Below, in pieces: positions 45,068 to 54,261 of a stretch of 64,000 nucleotides of DNA. Under the pieces are notes generated by a model. That model did not search any database. It saw only the letters and a list, made by a program, of their open reading frames with translations, and had not been told where the DNA came from. The position numbers were made by a program, and so were the translations under genes. This stretch comes from Dyadobacter jiangsuensis. GTDB taxonomy: Bacteria; Bacteroidota; Bacteroidia; Cytophagales; Spirosomataceae. The stretch lies in assembly GCF_003014695.1 (NCBI RefSeq), contig NZ_PYAS01000008.1, positions 310,001-374,000 on the forward strand. Direction: 5' to 3'. The stretch's first letter is position 1. Every line of letters begins with the position of its first letter.

Positions 45068-46430
45068 ACAAACTTTCTCACCACTACTCCATTACAAAGT
45101 GGACATAAAGCGCTTCTTCAAGTACTTTTTTGCATTCTTTGCAACCTTCTCCGCTTCCTCGGAGCCTGTACAGTCGCAAAATTTTCATCTCATTGTTTTT
45201 GCGGATACGGATGATCCCGGACTTTCGGCGCCGAACCGGATGAACATCGCGAATCTTGAATTAATAGTCGATACGTTATGCGGCACTATCAATCTTAACA
45301 AGCACGTGATGATTTTCAGAGGAAATGACTTCAGGGCAACCAAGTGTGATCAGGTTATATCTACCTTGCGTCCTGCTGCCGAAGATATTGTGTTTTTTTA
45401 TTTTATGGGGCACGGATGGAACAACTCGGAGAGAGAGGAACCGATGTTATTATTCAAATCCGACGGGCACAGTCCGGGAGTGACTAATTCCAGAAATCTC
45501 GGGGTAATTTTTGATGAACTAAGAAAAAAAGGGGCGCGACTTACGCTGGCCTTTGGAGAATCGTGTAACAGCGCGATCAATGATCGCTCTAAAGCTAAAA
45601 AAGGAACCGGCATCGCATTAAATGTTTCGGACGTAAATGCGGAAAAACTCAAAGAATTGTTTTTGCGGAGCAATATGAGCATTATTCTGCAAAGTTGTAA
45701 AAGAGGCCAAAAATCAAATAGCAGCGAGGATGGCGGGTGGTTTTTCGGAACTTTCATTGAAACTTACAAACAAATAGTTTCCAATTCTGAGAAGCAAAAA
45801 CCAACCTGGGAAATGTTATTAACAAGGACTTCCGAAGCAACGTCGCTCTACGCCGCGGAACAAGGAGCTAGGCAGGAGCCTGTTTTTCACATTTACCCCG
45901 CCAATAATGAGGCAGCGCGCAAAGAAAATAGCCCAAATACAAAGTCACCCACCCCGGCAGCGAATAATACTTCAAAAAATGAAGGTATACCTGCCCCGCT
46001 TCAAAAAGGCGAACCGAAGAAAAGTAGCGTCGATGGTCATACGGAAACAGGTGGAAATAAATGCGCCATCAATCTTACTGCCGTGAGTGTTTTGCAACAG
46101 GAGCTGCGTTGGCTCGAAAAGTTCAAAAAAGATCTTCTGACAATGGGGGATGCAAAGGCTGTCGAAGAATATAAGCGCTACTATGAGCCCGGAAGGCAGG
46201 AATTCTTCAAAGAACTGGTAAAAAAACTGAACGTAGGACAATTGGACGCATCGGAGGTACAATGGTTTAGTGAGATAAGCCAGGAAACTGCCGAATACCT
46301 GGATGACACTGCATACTATCTGAATCACCCGCAATTTACCATGAAAGCAAGTGCCAAGCTTGGGATTCCAATTGAAAACTTGCGTAACGCCGCCGCCCGA
46401 ATTCAGGATCTGATGCGTGATTGCAAATAG
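45048..46430 (+). CDS. Exported caspase-like protein with intact His-Cys dyad
   Basis: The 460-aa product has an N-terminal hydrophobic signal (about 25-45: FFKYFFAFFATFSASSEPVQ) and a caspase fold with FHLIVFADTDD, DIVFFYFMGHGWN (His122) and LTLAFGESCNSA (Cys173), so the catalytic pair is complete. A low-complexity linker (about 285-340) leads to a helical C-terminal domain (about 345-460). The upstream TTG at 45024 is less likely than the ATG at 45048. It overlaps the preceding inactive paralogue, so an active/inactive pair is made together. The substrate is unknown. Confidence 0.82.
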   Translation: MTKQRNKQTFSPLLHYKVDIKRFFKYFFAFFATFSASSEPVQSQNFHLIVFADTDDPGLSAPNRMNIANLELIVDTLCGTINLNKHVMIFRGNDFRATKCDQVISTLRPAAEDIVFFYFMGHGWNNSEREEPMLLFKSDGHSPGVTNSRNLGVIFDELRKKGARLTLAFGESCNSAINDRSKAKKGTGIALNVSDVNAEKLKELFLRSNMSIILQSCKRGQKSNSSEDGGWFFGTFIETYKQIVSNSEKQKPTWEMLLTRTSEATSLYAAEQGARQEPVFHIYPANNEAARKENSPNTKSPTPAANNTSKNEGIPAPLQKGEPKKSSVDGHTETGGNKCAINLTAVSVLQQELRWLEKFKKDLLTMGDAKAVEEYKRYYEPGRQEFFKELVKKLNVGQLDASEVQWFSEISQETAEYLDDTAYYLNHPQFTMKASAKLGIPIENLRNAAARIQDLMRDCK

Positions 46431-46923
46431 GACCGGTTAACTCCCAAGCCAGAGCGAGTAAAACTCATTATTCCACACATGTTACAGCAAAAAAAAGAAT
46501 TCTTCTTGCTTTCATTTTTGTAAAAAATTGCGTAATTGCATTACAAGTTAAGTAGCGTCAAACAAACAACCTGAACTGATTTGTAGCAGTTTTACTCCTC
46601 CTCTAAATTATGGATAAATCTTTTAGCTTTACTATCTGGCGCTTTGCAGAAGGTTCTTTTGTTGCCGGTCAACATAGAGCTGATTACCGTAAAGCCCGAT
46701 CCACTTCAATAAAAGTAAAAATAGTCCTTCCTAAAGCTTCGACTTTTAACTCGGGTAGGCGCCGACGGGGTATTGCAATCAATCCAGATAGGAAGGCTCT
46801 GTCCCAACATAAAGCATTTCCAGAATCTCCACAGATTCCTGAAATGCAAATTATATAACCTAAGGCAGGCAAACCGCCGACACAGTTTTACCGCGTTCGA
46901 CTTTTGTGCTTAACCGTTCTCCC
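46431..46923. other. Intergenic stretch before the phosphatase gene
   Basis: About 490 bases without a credible gene; the open frame at 46610-46858 has no protein-like features. The stretch probably holds the promoter of the phosphatase operon. I see no clear consensus, repeat or hairpin. Confidence 0.4.
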
Positions 46924-48444
46924 ATGGAAGTACATATTTCCACCCCGCTAGGATTTTCGGAGCTGGGCAATCGTGTAAACAATCAGGACTCCATCTTTCC
47001 AGACCCGAGATCTGCAACCCCATCGCAGCGGTGGTTTATGGTCTGCGACGGGGTCGGAGGATCTCACTATGGCGAAGTCGCGAGCCAGATGGCTGTAACA
47101 TGTCTGGATGAGTTTTTCACACAGCGAATCGGGGAGGCCCCTACTGAATCCTTTATTCAGCAAGGCATTGCATATGTGGAAGATAAATTCAATAGCTATT
47201 TGACTGTCAATGAAAGTGCCACCGATATGGCAACAACCCTTACGCTGCTGTTTCTTCACGGCAACGGTGCCACGGTCGCGCATATCGGCGACAGTCGTGT
47301 TTATCATTTCAGGAACGGCAAAATCGAATGGAAGACAGATGATCACTCCTACATCAACGAGTTGGTGAAGGCAGGAGTAATTTCTCAGGAAGAAGCCGTA
47401 AATCATCCAAGACGCAATATTATTACCCGCGCCATTCAGGGAGGAAGCAACCGCGTTAAAGCCTCTGTGCAGCTAATCGACGACCCCCAGTCTGGAGACT
47501 ATTTTCTACTTTGCTCGGACGGAGTACTTGAAAAAGTAAGTGACCGTTTACTTGAAGAAATAATAGGAAGTTTTAGGTCAAATGAAGAAAAAATAAATGC
47601 ACTTTATAATTGCTGTTCCGGCAATACGAAAGATAACTTTTCCGCTTATCTGGTTCCGATAGAAAGGGTTGTCAGAGGATCCGCATTTAATGAAGCTGAA
47701 AGTCAGGCCTTTTCGGCTCCGGTCAAGTCCGCCGCCAACCGGTATCATGGCAAGCATGTTCGTACGCAAAACCGATGGCTTTGGATACTTTCAGTGTTTT
47801 TTCTAAGTATTGCAGCGGCATTTGGCTGGAACATCTATAACAAAGCCACCAGCTCTTCAATACCTTTGCAGGGTCGTCGTGCTTCGGTTGCGGACGAAGC
47901 AAAAATCGGCCCTATCCCCAATACAGATCCGGTTGAAGAAGGTACCAGCAACGCGGAAAACACGTCTACAGAGCCTAAACCGGCAGCCCCCCCGATTGCT
48001 ACCCACGAAACAAGCAACTCAACAATCGACAGAGCAATCCATTCGATGGAAATCGGGAAAAAACTTTCAATGCGAACATACCTGGGACACGACGCATCCG
48101 GGACGTTCGGATTGGTCGGGAAGGACAGGAAAAGCTGGATAATCCAACCACAGTTCGAGTCGATCAGCAGTTTTGAAAACGGATTGGCAGAAGCTGCAAA
48201 AAATGGGCAAACGATCTATCTGACCGAGGATGGGCATGTCTACGATGAAAAAGGGGAAGTGAATTGTAACCGCATTCCTGTGAGAAAGGGGCCGCGGTAT
48301 GGATACCTGAATCTGAACGGCCAGTTGGCTATTGGACTACGGTACAGTGCTGCTGCATCATTTAATAATGATTGCACAGCCTTGGTTACTAAAAATGGAA
48401 AAGCATTTAAGATCGATCCGAAAGGTAATCTTGTAGCAGAATAA
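46924..48444 (+). CDS. PP2C-family protein phosphatase with membrane helix and WG-like repeats
   Basis: The 506-aa product starts with a PP2C domain (about 1-245): GNRVNNQDSIF, MVCDGVGGSHYGEVAS, MATTLTLLF, HIGDSRVYHFR and LLCSDGVLE carry the metal-binding aspartates. A membrane helix (about 282-302: WLWILSVFFLSIAAAFGWNI) and a C-terminal part with WG-like repeats (about 375-506: GTFGLVGKDRKSWIIQPQFE) follow. It would reverse the work of the Ser/Thr kinases here, as PppA does for PpkA. The ATG at 46924 is preferred over a GTG at 46906. Confidence 0.88.
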   Translation: MEVHISTPLGFSELGNRVNNQDSIFPDPRSATPSQRWFMVCDGVGGSHYGEVASQMAVTCLDEFFTQRIGEAPTESFIQQGIAYVEDKFNSYLTVNESATDMATTLTLLFLHGNGATVAHIGDSRVYHFRNGKIEWKTDDHSYINELVKAGVISQEEAVNHPRRNIITRAIQGGSNRVKASVQLIDDPQSGDYFLLCSDGVLEKVSDRLLEEIIGSFRSNEEKINALYNCCSGNTKDNFSAYLVPIERVVRGSAFNEAESQAFSAPVKSAANRYHGKHVRTQNRWLWILSVFFLSIAAAFGWNIYNKATSSSIPLQGRRASVADEAKIGPIPNTDPVEEGTSNAENTSTEPKPAAPPIATHETSNSTIDRAIHSMEIGKKLSMRTYLGHDASGTFGLVGKDRKSWIIQPQFESISSFENGLAEAAKNGQTIYLTEDGHVYDEKGEVNCNRIPVRKGPRYGYLNLNGQLAIGLRYSAAASFNNDCTALVTKNGKAFKIDPKGNLVAE

Positions 48445-48540
48445 TTTCAAAAAGCTCCGCACGGTGTTACATACTTAATCTTATGTTCCGGGTTTGGATG
48501 TACGCACAGCGGCGAGCAAATTTTAACTTTGCATATCGCG

Positions 48541-50094
48541 ATGAGCATAATTGGCAGTAGAGTATTTGACTACGAGATTACCCGTCGAATCAAAGCTGGC
48601 GGGATGGGTGTCGTGTATGAAGCGCGCCGCACCTGGGGCAGAGGAGAGAAAGTCGCCATTAAGTTTTTACTGGATCAGCTTCGGGACGATGAAAGAATCC
48701 GCCAGCGATTTATCAGGGAAGCCGAGATCCTGGAACAGTTGCGTCATCCTTGTATTGTTCGCATTCTGGGGCTCGATCCCGAAAAGGACGCGTTCGTGAT
48801 GGAATTCGTTGAAGGCATTACACTAGCCGAACAACTGAGGAAGGATCCCTTAGTCTACCGGGAGCCGGCAGCGGCCGTCAGTTTTATGATCAAACTATTG
48901 ATGGCTTTCGACTATGCGCATCATGTGTCGGTTGAGATCAAAGGCAAGACTGAAAACGGTATCATCCATCGGGATATCAAGCCGAGTAACATCATAGTGC
49001 AGCCTAATGGCGATCCTAAAATCCTCGATTTTGGGATTTCGCGAATTCTAACGTTAGAAAGCACGCTCACGGACCCCAAATTACAAATGGGATCCGTAGC
49101 ATACATGAGCCCGGAACAAGTCGTAAACCCGGTGGATGTTGACTGGCGCAGTGATATTTATTCTCTCGGTGTAAGTCTGTGGGAGCTTTTTGTTGGCAAG
49201 TCACCCTATCCACAAATCACAACTTATGAAGTTGTCGTGGCGGTTCAGAATAGAATTCGGCAAGAACCGCTACCGCTGCTGGCGGAAACGCTGGATGGCC
49301 TATCAGAGGATGAGCGTAGCTTTTTCCTGAGGATTGACCGTGTAATCAACAAGGCAACTGAGAAGGATCGAAACAAGCGCTACCAAAATTGCCAGGAAAT
49401 GCAGGCTGCATTGGAAGCATTGCTCGAACCTGAGATACCAGCCAACAGAGAAAACGAACCGGAATTGGAATTTCCGACGGCCATTGCATCAAAAATCCTG
49501 GGAAATGACCTGAGAAAGGCGACTATCGCCCCCACTCCCGACCCGAAACCTTTGACTGCCGCGTCCATTGACATACCTCGCTTCGCTCCCGAACCTCCCC
49601 CCAAGGGTGCCCCTGGAATGAAAATCCCTCCGGCCGGTTCTCCGGCTTCGTCGCCGAGGAGGGTAGTATTATATGGCGGGCTAGTTGCGCTATGCATTAC
49701 AATAGTTCTGATCGTTTGGCGTCCATGGAAAGAGGGCGACGCGGATGCCACAAATACCGCTACCGAAACGGGGAATGCGAAAAAAATATCGGAATTGAAT
49801 ATGTTGGATGAGATCGCAAAAGCGGCAAAAGCAGATTCTCTGCACGATATCGCCAACAGTTATTTCGGAGGCTCGCATGGGAAGCCAAAAGACTTCGCGG
49901 AAGCTGCCAGATTCTATCGCATGGCTTCCGACCTAGGCTCGCCCAGCGCGCAAACACGACTGGCCAGCTTGTATGAAACCGGCACGGGTGTAAAGCAGGA
50001 CCAATCAGAAGCTATCAAGTTGTATAAGGAGGCAGCCAGCAAAGGAAATATCGAGGCACAGGGAAAATTAAAAGGACTTGCCGGTAACCATTAG
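48541..50094 (+). CDS. Second membrane Ser/Thr protein kinase with Sel1 repeats
   Basis: The 517-aa product has a Hanks-type kinase (about 1-295): IKAGGMGVVYEARR, VAIKFLL, NGIIHRDIKPSNIIVQ, ILDFGIS and SVAYMSPEQ. A proline-rich linker, one membrane helix (about 378-397: VVLYGGLVALCITIVLIVWR) and two to three Sel1-like repeats at the end (SPSAQTRLASLYETGTGVKQ) follow. It lies 96 bases after the phosphatase, so kinase and phosphatase are made together. The layout equals that of the kinase at 18590. The ATG at 48541 is preferred over a TTG at 48529. Confidence 0.9.
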   Translation: MSIIGSRVFDYEITRRIKAGGMGVVYEARRTWGRGEKVAIKFLLDQLRDDERIRQRFIREAEILEQLRHPCIVRILGLDPEKDAFVMEFVEGITLAEQLRKDPLVYREPAAAVSFMIKLLMAFDYAHHVSVEIKGKTENGIIHRDIKPSNIIVQPNGDPKILDFGISRILTLESTLTDPKLQMGSVAYMSPEQVVNPVDVDWRSDIYSLGVSLWELFVGKSPYPQITTYEVVVAVQNRIRQEPLPLLAETLDGLSEDERSFFLRIDRVINKATEKDRNKRYQNCQEMQAALEALLEPEIPANRENEPELEFPTAIASKILGNDLRKATIAPTPDPKPLTAASIDIPRFAPEPPPKGAPGMKIPPAGSPASSPRRVVLYGGLVALCITIVLIVWRPWKEGDADATNTATETGNAKKISELNMLDEIAKAAKADSLHDIANSYFGGSHGKPKDFAEAARFYRMASDLGSPSAQTRLASLYETGTGVKQDQSEAIKLYKEAASKGNIEAQGKLKGLAGNH

Positions 50095-50232
50095 ATGGCC
50101 TGTTCGATCGATAGCCAAAATCCTTTCGAAATTACCGTAACATAGAAATGCGCCTTTCAAAATTTGTATTCATAAAATAAGCTCTCTTTACCATTCCTCA
50201 ATCAGTGAACATTTATAGCATCTAACTACTCA

Positions 50233-51402
50233 ATGAGCCGATTCATTTACATCTCCGCCCTAATTGGTATTTTTTTCACAACACAAGTGGTCGGTCAAGA
50301 GTCGATTTACCTGGCGAACGGCAATCGCTCTACCGGAAAACTTGTCGGGGCCACTCACGACAAAGTAAAAATATCCGTTTCCCGTCCCGACAAAGTCATC
50401 GATTATTACCTGCGCCGCGAAAACGTCATGCTTGCGTTCAATGAAGCTGGCCAGCACATTGTTATCGCTGATTTGTCTCCGGATCCAGCCAAAGCCACCC
50501 AGCAAATCACTGATTTCAATAGGGCAATAGCGCGTAAAAAAGCATATGACATTATTATCCGAGCCAACCCGGCTAAGGCATTCCCCGGTCTCATCTCCTA
50601 TGAAAGTGACGACGTGATCAACTATCAGACGCAGTCTGGTGCCGCCGCGTCCATCAACAAACGGGAAGTTGCGGTCGTTCTTTACCGAAATGGGCAACAT
50701 AAGCTGCTGACCAAAACCGCAGAAATTGTGCCAGTCCTCAAAAGGACGCACCCCGAAGTGCAGAAGCTCGCAATGTTGAAAATACCGGCCCAGAAAGGGC
50801 GTCCTGCACCAAAAGGTAAAGTACCAGTGAAAAAAGAGCTGGCGATCAATGTGCCCGCGCCTCCCCCCGCCGGGGTGGCGAAAACAACCAAACCTACTCT
50901 TACCGAAGAAGAATATAAGATGTACCGCACAAAATCTCTGCAGACGGTAGACGAGTTTGTGGGGTATTTGAACAAGATTGCCAACGAAGAGGCCGAGGAA
51001 GGAGACAAAGAAACCGCTATCAAAGAAGCTCTCAAACTTTTCCTGCCTGACGCTATGATCGAGGTGACTTCCCTAAAAAATCCCGGCGTCCGTCGGATTA
51101 AAATCAAAGAATACCTGACCCGCCTTAAAATGAATGTTTACGGCAGAGTAGCCATTGAGTGGAACGAAATCCAATATGTGAAGGAGTTAAAAAAAGAGGC
51201 TGACGGCAGTTATTATGGAGTGATCTCAGGTCAGCAGACTTTTATCGGATACAGTGCAAACGGAAAGGATGTGCTTTACACAGATGTGACAGAAAAAGAC
51301 GTAAACGTAAAACTTGAATCCTATAAGAAAACGATTGAAGGAAAGGATGAAGACGGCTGGAAAGTTCTCCTCGGCAATATTGGTGTAAGTAGTAGCAATT
51401 AA
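50233..51402 (+). CDS. Secreted protein of unknown function
   Basis: The 389-aa product has a signal peptide (1-21, ending VVGQE). A repeated beta-type unit follows: SIYLANGNRSTGKLVGATHD, then a second partial copy NPAKAFPGLISYESDDVINY; both resemble the small barrel-like modules of Bacteroidota exported proteins. A proline/lysine-rich linker (about 185-220) and a helical C-terminal domain (about 225-389) follow. No family is recognised. It is 12 bases before the TPR gene and probably belongs to the same operon. Confidence 0.7.
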   Translation: MSRFIYISALIGIFFTTQVVGQESIYLANGNRSTGKLVGATHDKVKISVSRPDKVIDYYLRRENVMLAFNEAGQHIVIADLSPDPAKATQQITDFNRAIARKKAYDIIIRANPAKAFPGLISYESDDVINYQTQSGAAASINKREVAVVLYRNGQHKLLTKTAEIVPVLKRTHPEVQKLAMLKIPAQKGRPAPKGKVPVKKELAINVPAPPPAGVAKTTKPTLTEEEYKMYRTKSLQTVDEFVGYLNKIANEEAEEGDKETAIKEALKLFLPDAMIEVTSLKNPGVRRIKIKEYLTRLKMNVYGRVAIEWNEIQYVKELKKEADGSYYGVISGQQTFIGYSANGKDVLYTDVTEKDVNVKLESYKKTIEGKDEDGWKVLLGNIGVSSSN

Positions 51403-51414
51403 AAACAGAGTGAT

Positions 51415-54240
51415 ATGCGTGTACAGTTTAACGTTCTGGTAATTTTACTTGGTTTATTGTCGCATCAGGGACGGGCCCAAGACCTGACGCATCGCGATAG
51501 CGAGGAAATCAAGCTCCTCGCGCAACGTAAAATCGAAAAGGGCTTGAATGACCTGCTTAATACCCTCACTTTTGACGACCTGAACGAGTCGGAACGTAAG
51601 GCAATCAGTACAAACAGTTATCAGCCGAGCAACAACCGGATTTTTTATGACGGGAATGTGATTATTGAAGACGACATAGATCCCGCCAAGGTAAACAGCG
51701 AGAAGGTGTTGGATTTGAAGGCCGATAAGTATCTGAACAATCTGGACCTTTTTTATGCCAAACAGTCGGAACGGACAATAGATTTTTCCGACATAAGTCT
51801 ATCGAACGTAAAGCAAACACCTCAATATAAGTACATCAAGGTGTTTTATACTTCTCATTTCAAAGGAAAACACACGCAGAACCCTCAGACATATCAGCCT
51901 ATCCGGCGTGTGGCGGAATTGCGTGCCGAAAAAAATGGGAAAAAGTGGGTTGTGGCCATTTCACGGTTAGCCTTCTGGATTCCGGAGGATTCCGTTAACG
52001 TCGCGCTGAATGACGTAGTACTTCCTCCATCGGCCGATAGTCTGGCTGTTTTACAGGACGACGCGGCAGAAAAACAACGGCAACTGGAACGTGAGCAGGA
52101 ACGTCAGGAATTGATTTCGTACAATACGCTCATGAGCAAAGCAGACCAAGCTTTTACTAGCAGAGACTATGAAACAGCCCTGGAGCTGTACACCGAAGCT
52201 GATAAGCGGAATCAAAAAAACCAGTATGATGACCTGTTTCCGAGTAGAAGATTGATCCGCATCAATAAAATCATAACACAACAGAAGGATGCCGAGCTTA
52301 TACGAGAATATGGGATAAAGGCTGAGATCGCCACAAAACGTAGAAATTACGCCGAGGCAATCAGCTTTTATTACAAATTGCTGGAACAGAAGCCGGATTC
52401 AGTAGCATTAACGGCGATAGTGAAGGAACTGACGCCCAAAGCGAATATCAAGGCTGAGTACGATGAACGTTATACCGCGGGAGACTACAAAGAACTAGTT
52501 AGGGAATACGATCGAATTATAAAAAAAGAAAAAGACAATTCGGATTGGTATTTTGGCCGCGGGCGGTGTTACATCAAGTTAGGTGATACTAAAGCAGCTA
52601 TGAAAGATTTTAGCAAATCTATCGAGCTAGATATTGCCAACCTTCCGGCTTTGCTCGCCCGTGCAGACCTTTATAAAGAACAGAGTAACTATCCGAAAGC
52701 CATCACTGACTACTCCGCTTACCTGAATATAGACCCTAACAACGCTGAAGTCTTTGCCCAGCGTGCAGTTTTGAGGATTCGCACCAACAACCATAAGAAT
52801 GCAGACGAAGATTTAACTCGGTCGATTACATTAAACCCTGAACAACCTCAATACTTTTTCGACCGCGGGCATCTACGTTACGAACTAGGGATGTTCCAAC
52901 CGGCGGTCGACGATTTTACGAATGTAATTAAACTAAGTCCCACTCATTCAATCGCTTATTTTTGGCGTGGGATGGCATATGTCGGTCTTACCGATTATGG
53001 TCAAGCTGGGGCCGATTTCACGAAGGCTAAGGAAAACAAACTTCCCGATAACTATACACTCAAGGCCGACTCGGTTGGCAATAATTTCTACGCCAAAGGG
53101 TTTACCGCAAACCAAGAAGAGCGTTATGCTGATGCAGTGCCCCTTTTCAATGAAGCACTTTCTATTAATCCACTCGACAGGTACTCTCTTTACGAACGCG
53201 GACGTGCCTACCTGGCCCTTACCGAATACCCGAAGGCTCTTGATGACTTAACGGCTACATTGGAGTTGAACCCACAATATAATGCAGCATACCATAGACG
53301 TGCAGAAGTGTGGCACGCACTGAAGAAGCACGAAAACGCGGCAGCGGATTATAAGAAGTCCTATGAGCTATTCGCTGACGATTACAAAGCGCGACTAGGC
53401 GAGAGTACTATGTTGGCAGAGCTTAATAAGTTTTCCGAAGCAATTCCTATATTAATGACTATCAAGACCAATAGAAAAAAAATCGAAAAATTACACACAC
53501 CTGATTTTTTCCGAGACAGTTATAACCTGCTAGGAAAATGTGAGTTTGAAACCGCTCAATTCGACAAATCAGTGGAAGATTACGATACAGCGCTGGATTT
53601 TGATAAAAACTTTGCGCAAGGATATTATAACCGTGGTGAGGCATATCAGGCTCTTGGAAAACTGGACAGGGCAATAGATGACTACCAACGCTCGATTGAT
53701 TTGGCCCCAGCTATACCAGCAAGGTACTTTTCCAAAGCATATGCACTGGAAAAAAAAGGCGACTACCAAAAGGCATTGGATAGTTACAAGGAGGTGGTTC
53801 TTTACGACTCGGCACGAGTATTATTCAACAAGACTGTGCTCCGGCGCGGGAATACACTCTTTCTGGCTGGCCAGTACCATGAAAGCATTTTGGATTTAGA
53901 AAGGGTTGACAAGTTTGCTGATTCGACGCTTTGTGGATATGATTGCTGGATGACACTGGGAATTGCCAATATAAAAGCTGGAAAGCCAGATTCGAGTTTA
54001 GTCTATTTCGAAAAGTGTCTCGCTTCAAGAACCCACATGGCAGAGGCTGCTTACGCCACTGCTTGTGCTAATCTTCTGCAAAACAAAGAAGCAGATGCAC
54101 TTAAATGGTTCGAAAAAGCATTTAGCAGCGGTAATTTGACGGTATCCTATGTACGTAAAGATAAACTACTTGACACCGTACGCAAGGATTTCAAAAAAAA
54201 CAAATCCTTCAAACAACTCACCGATAAGTACCTGAAATAG
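51415..54240 (+). CDS. Exported long TPR-repeat protein
   Basis: The 941-aa product has a signal peptide (1-22, ending GRAQD), a domain of unknown type (about 30-200), and at least fifteen TPR units from about 230 to 930 (ALELYTEADKRNQ, AAMKDFSKSIELDIANLPAL, AITDYSAYLNIDPNNAEVFA, FDKSVEDYDTALDFDKNFAQ). It likely lies in the periplasm or at the inner face of the outer membrane and holds protein partners. Its place beside T6SS-linked genes suggests an assembly scaffold, but no direct evidence shows that. Confidence 0.85.
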   Translation: MRVQFNVLVILLGLLSHQGRAQDLTHRDSEEIKLLAQRKIEKGLNDLLNTLTFDDLNESERKAISTNSYQPSNNRIFYDGNVIIEDDIDPAKVNSEKVLDLKADKYLNNLDLFYAKQSERTIDFSDISLSNVKQTPQYKYIKVFYTSHFKGKHTQNPQTYQPIRRVAELRAEKNGKKWVVAISRLAFWIPEDSVNVALNDVVLPPSADSLAVLQDDAAEKQRQLEREQERQELISYNTLMSKADQAFTSRDYETALELYTEADKRNQKNQYDDLFPSRRLIRINKIITQQKDAELIREYGIKAEIATKRRNYAEAISFYYKLLEQKPDSVALTAIVKELTPKANIKAEYDERYTAGDYKELVREYDRIIKKEKDNSDWYFGRGRCYIKLGDTKAAMKDFSKSIELDIANLPALLARADLYKEQSNYPKAITDYSAYLNIDPNNAEVFAQRAVLRIRTNNHKNADEDLTRSITLNPEQPQYFFDRGHLRYELGMFQPAVDDFTNVIKLSPTHSIAYFWRGMAYVGLTDYGQAGADFTKAKENKLPDNYTLKADSVGNNFYAKGFTANQEERYADAVPLFNEALSINPLDRYSLYERGRAYLALTEYPKALDDLTATLELNPQYNAAYHRRAEVWHALKKHENAAADYKKSYELFADDYKARLGESTMLAELNKFSEAIPILMTIKTNRKKIEKLHTPDFFRDSYNLLGKCEFETAQFDKSVEDYDTALDFDKNFAQGYYNRGEAYQALGKLDRAIDDYQRSIDLAPAIPARYFSKAYALEKKGDYQKALDSYKEVVLYDSARVLFNKTVLRRGNTLFLAGQYHESILDLERVDKFADSTLCGYDCWMTLGIANIKAGKPDSSLVYFEKCLASRTHMAEAAYATACANLLQNKEADALKWFEKAFSSGNLTVSYVRKDKLLDTVRKDFKKNKSFKQLTDKYLK

Positions 54241-54261
54241 CCTATTTCGAACCGGCGAGTA

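Noticed and set aside
46610..46858. 82-aa open frame before the phosphatase gene
   Set aside because: Basic, low-quality composition and no similarity that I can see; the complementary strand also has a chance frame.
50233..51402. Calling the 389-aa secreted protein TssP or TssR
   Set aside because: Neither sequence motifs nor length give support; left as unknown.
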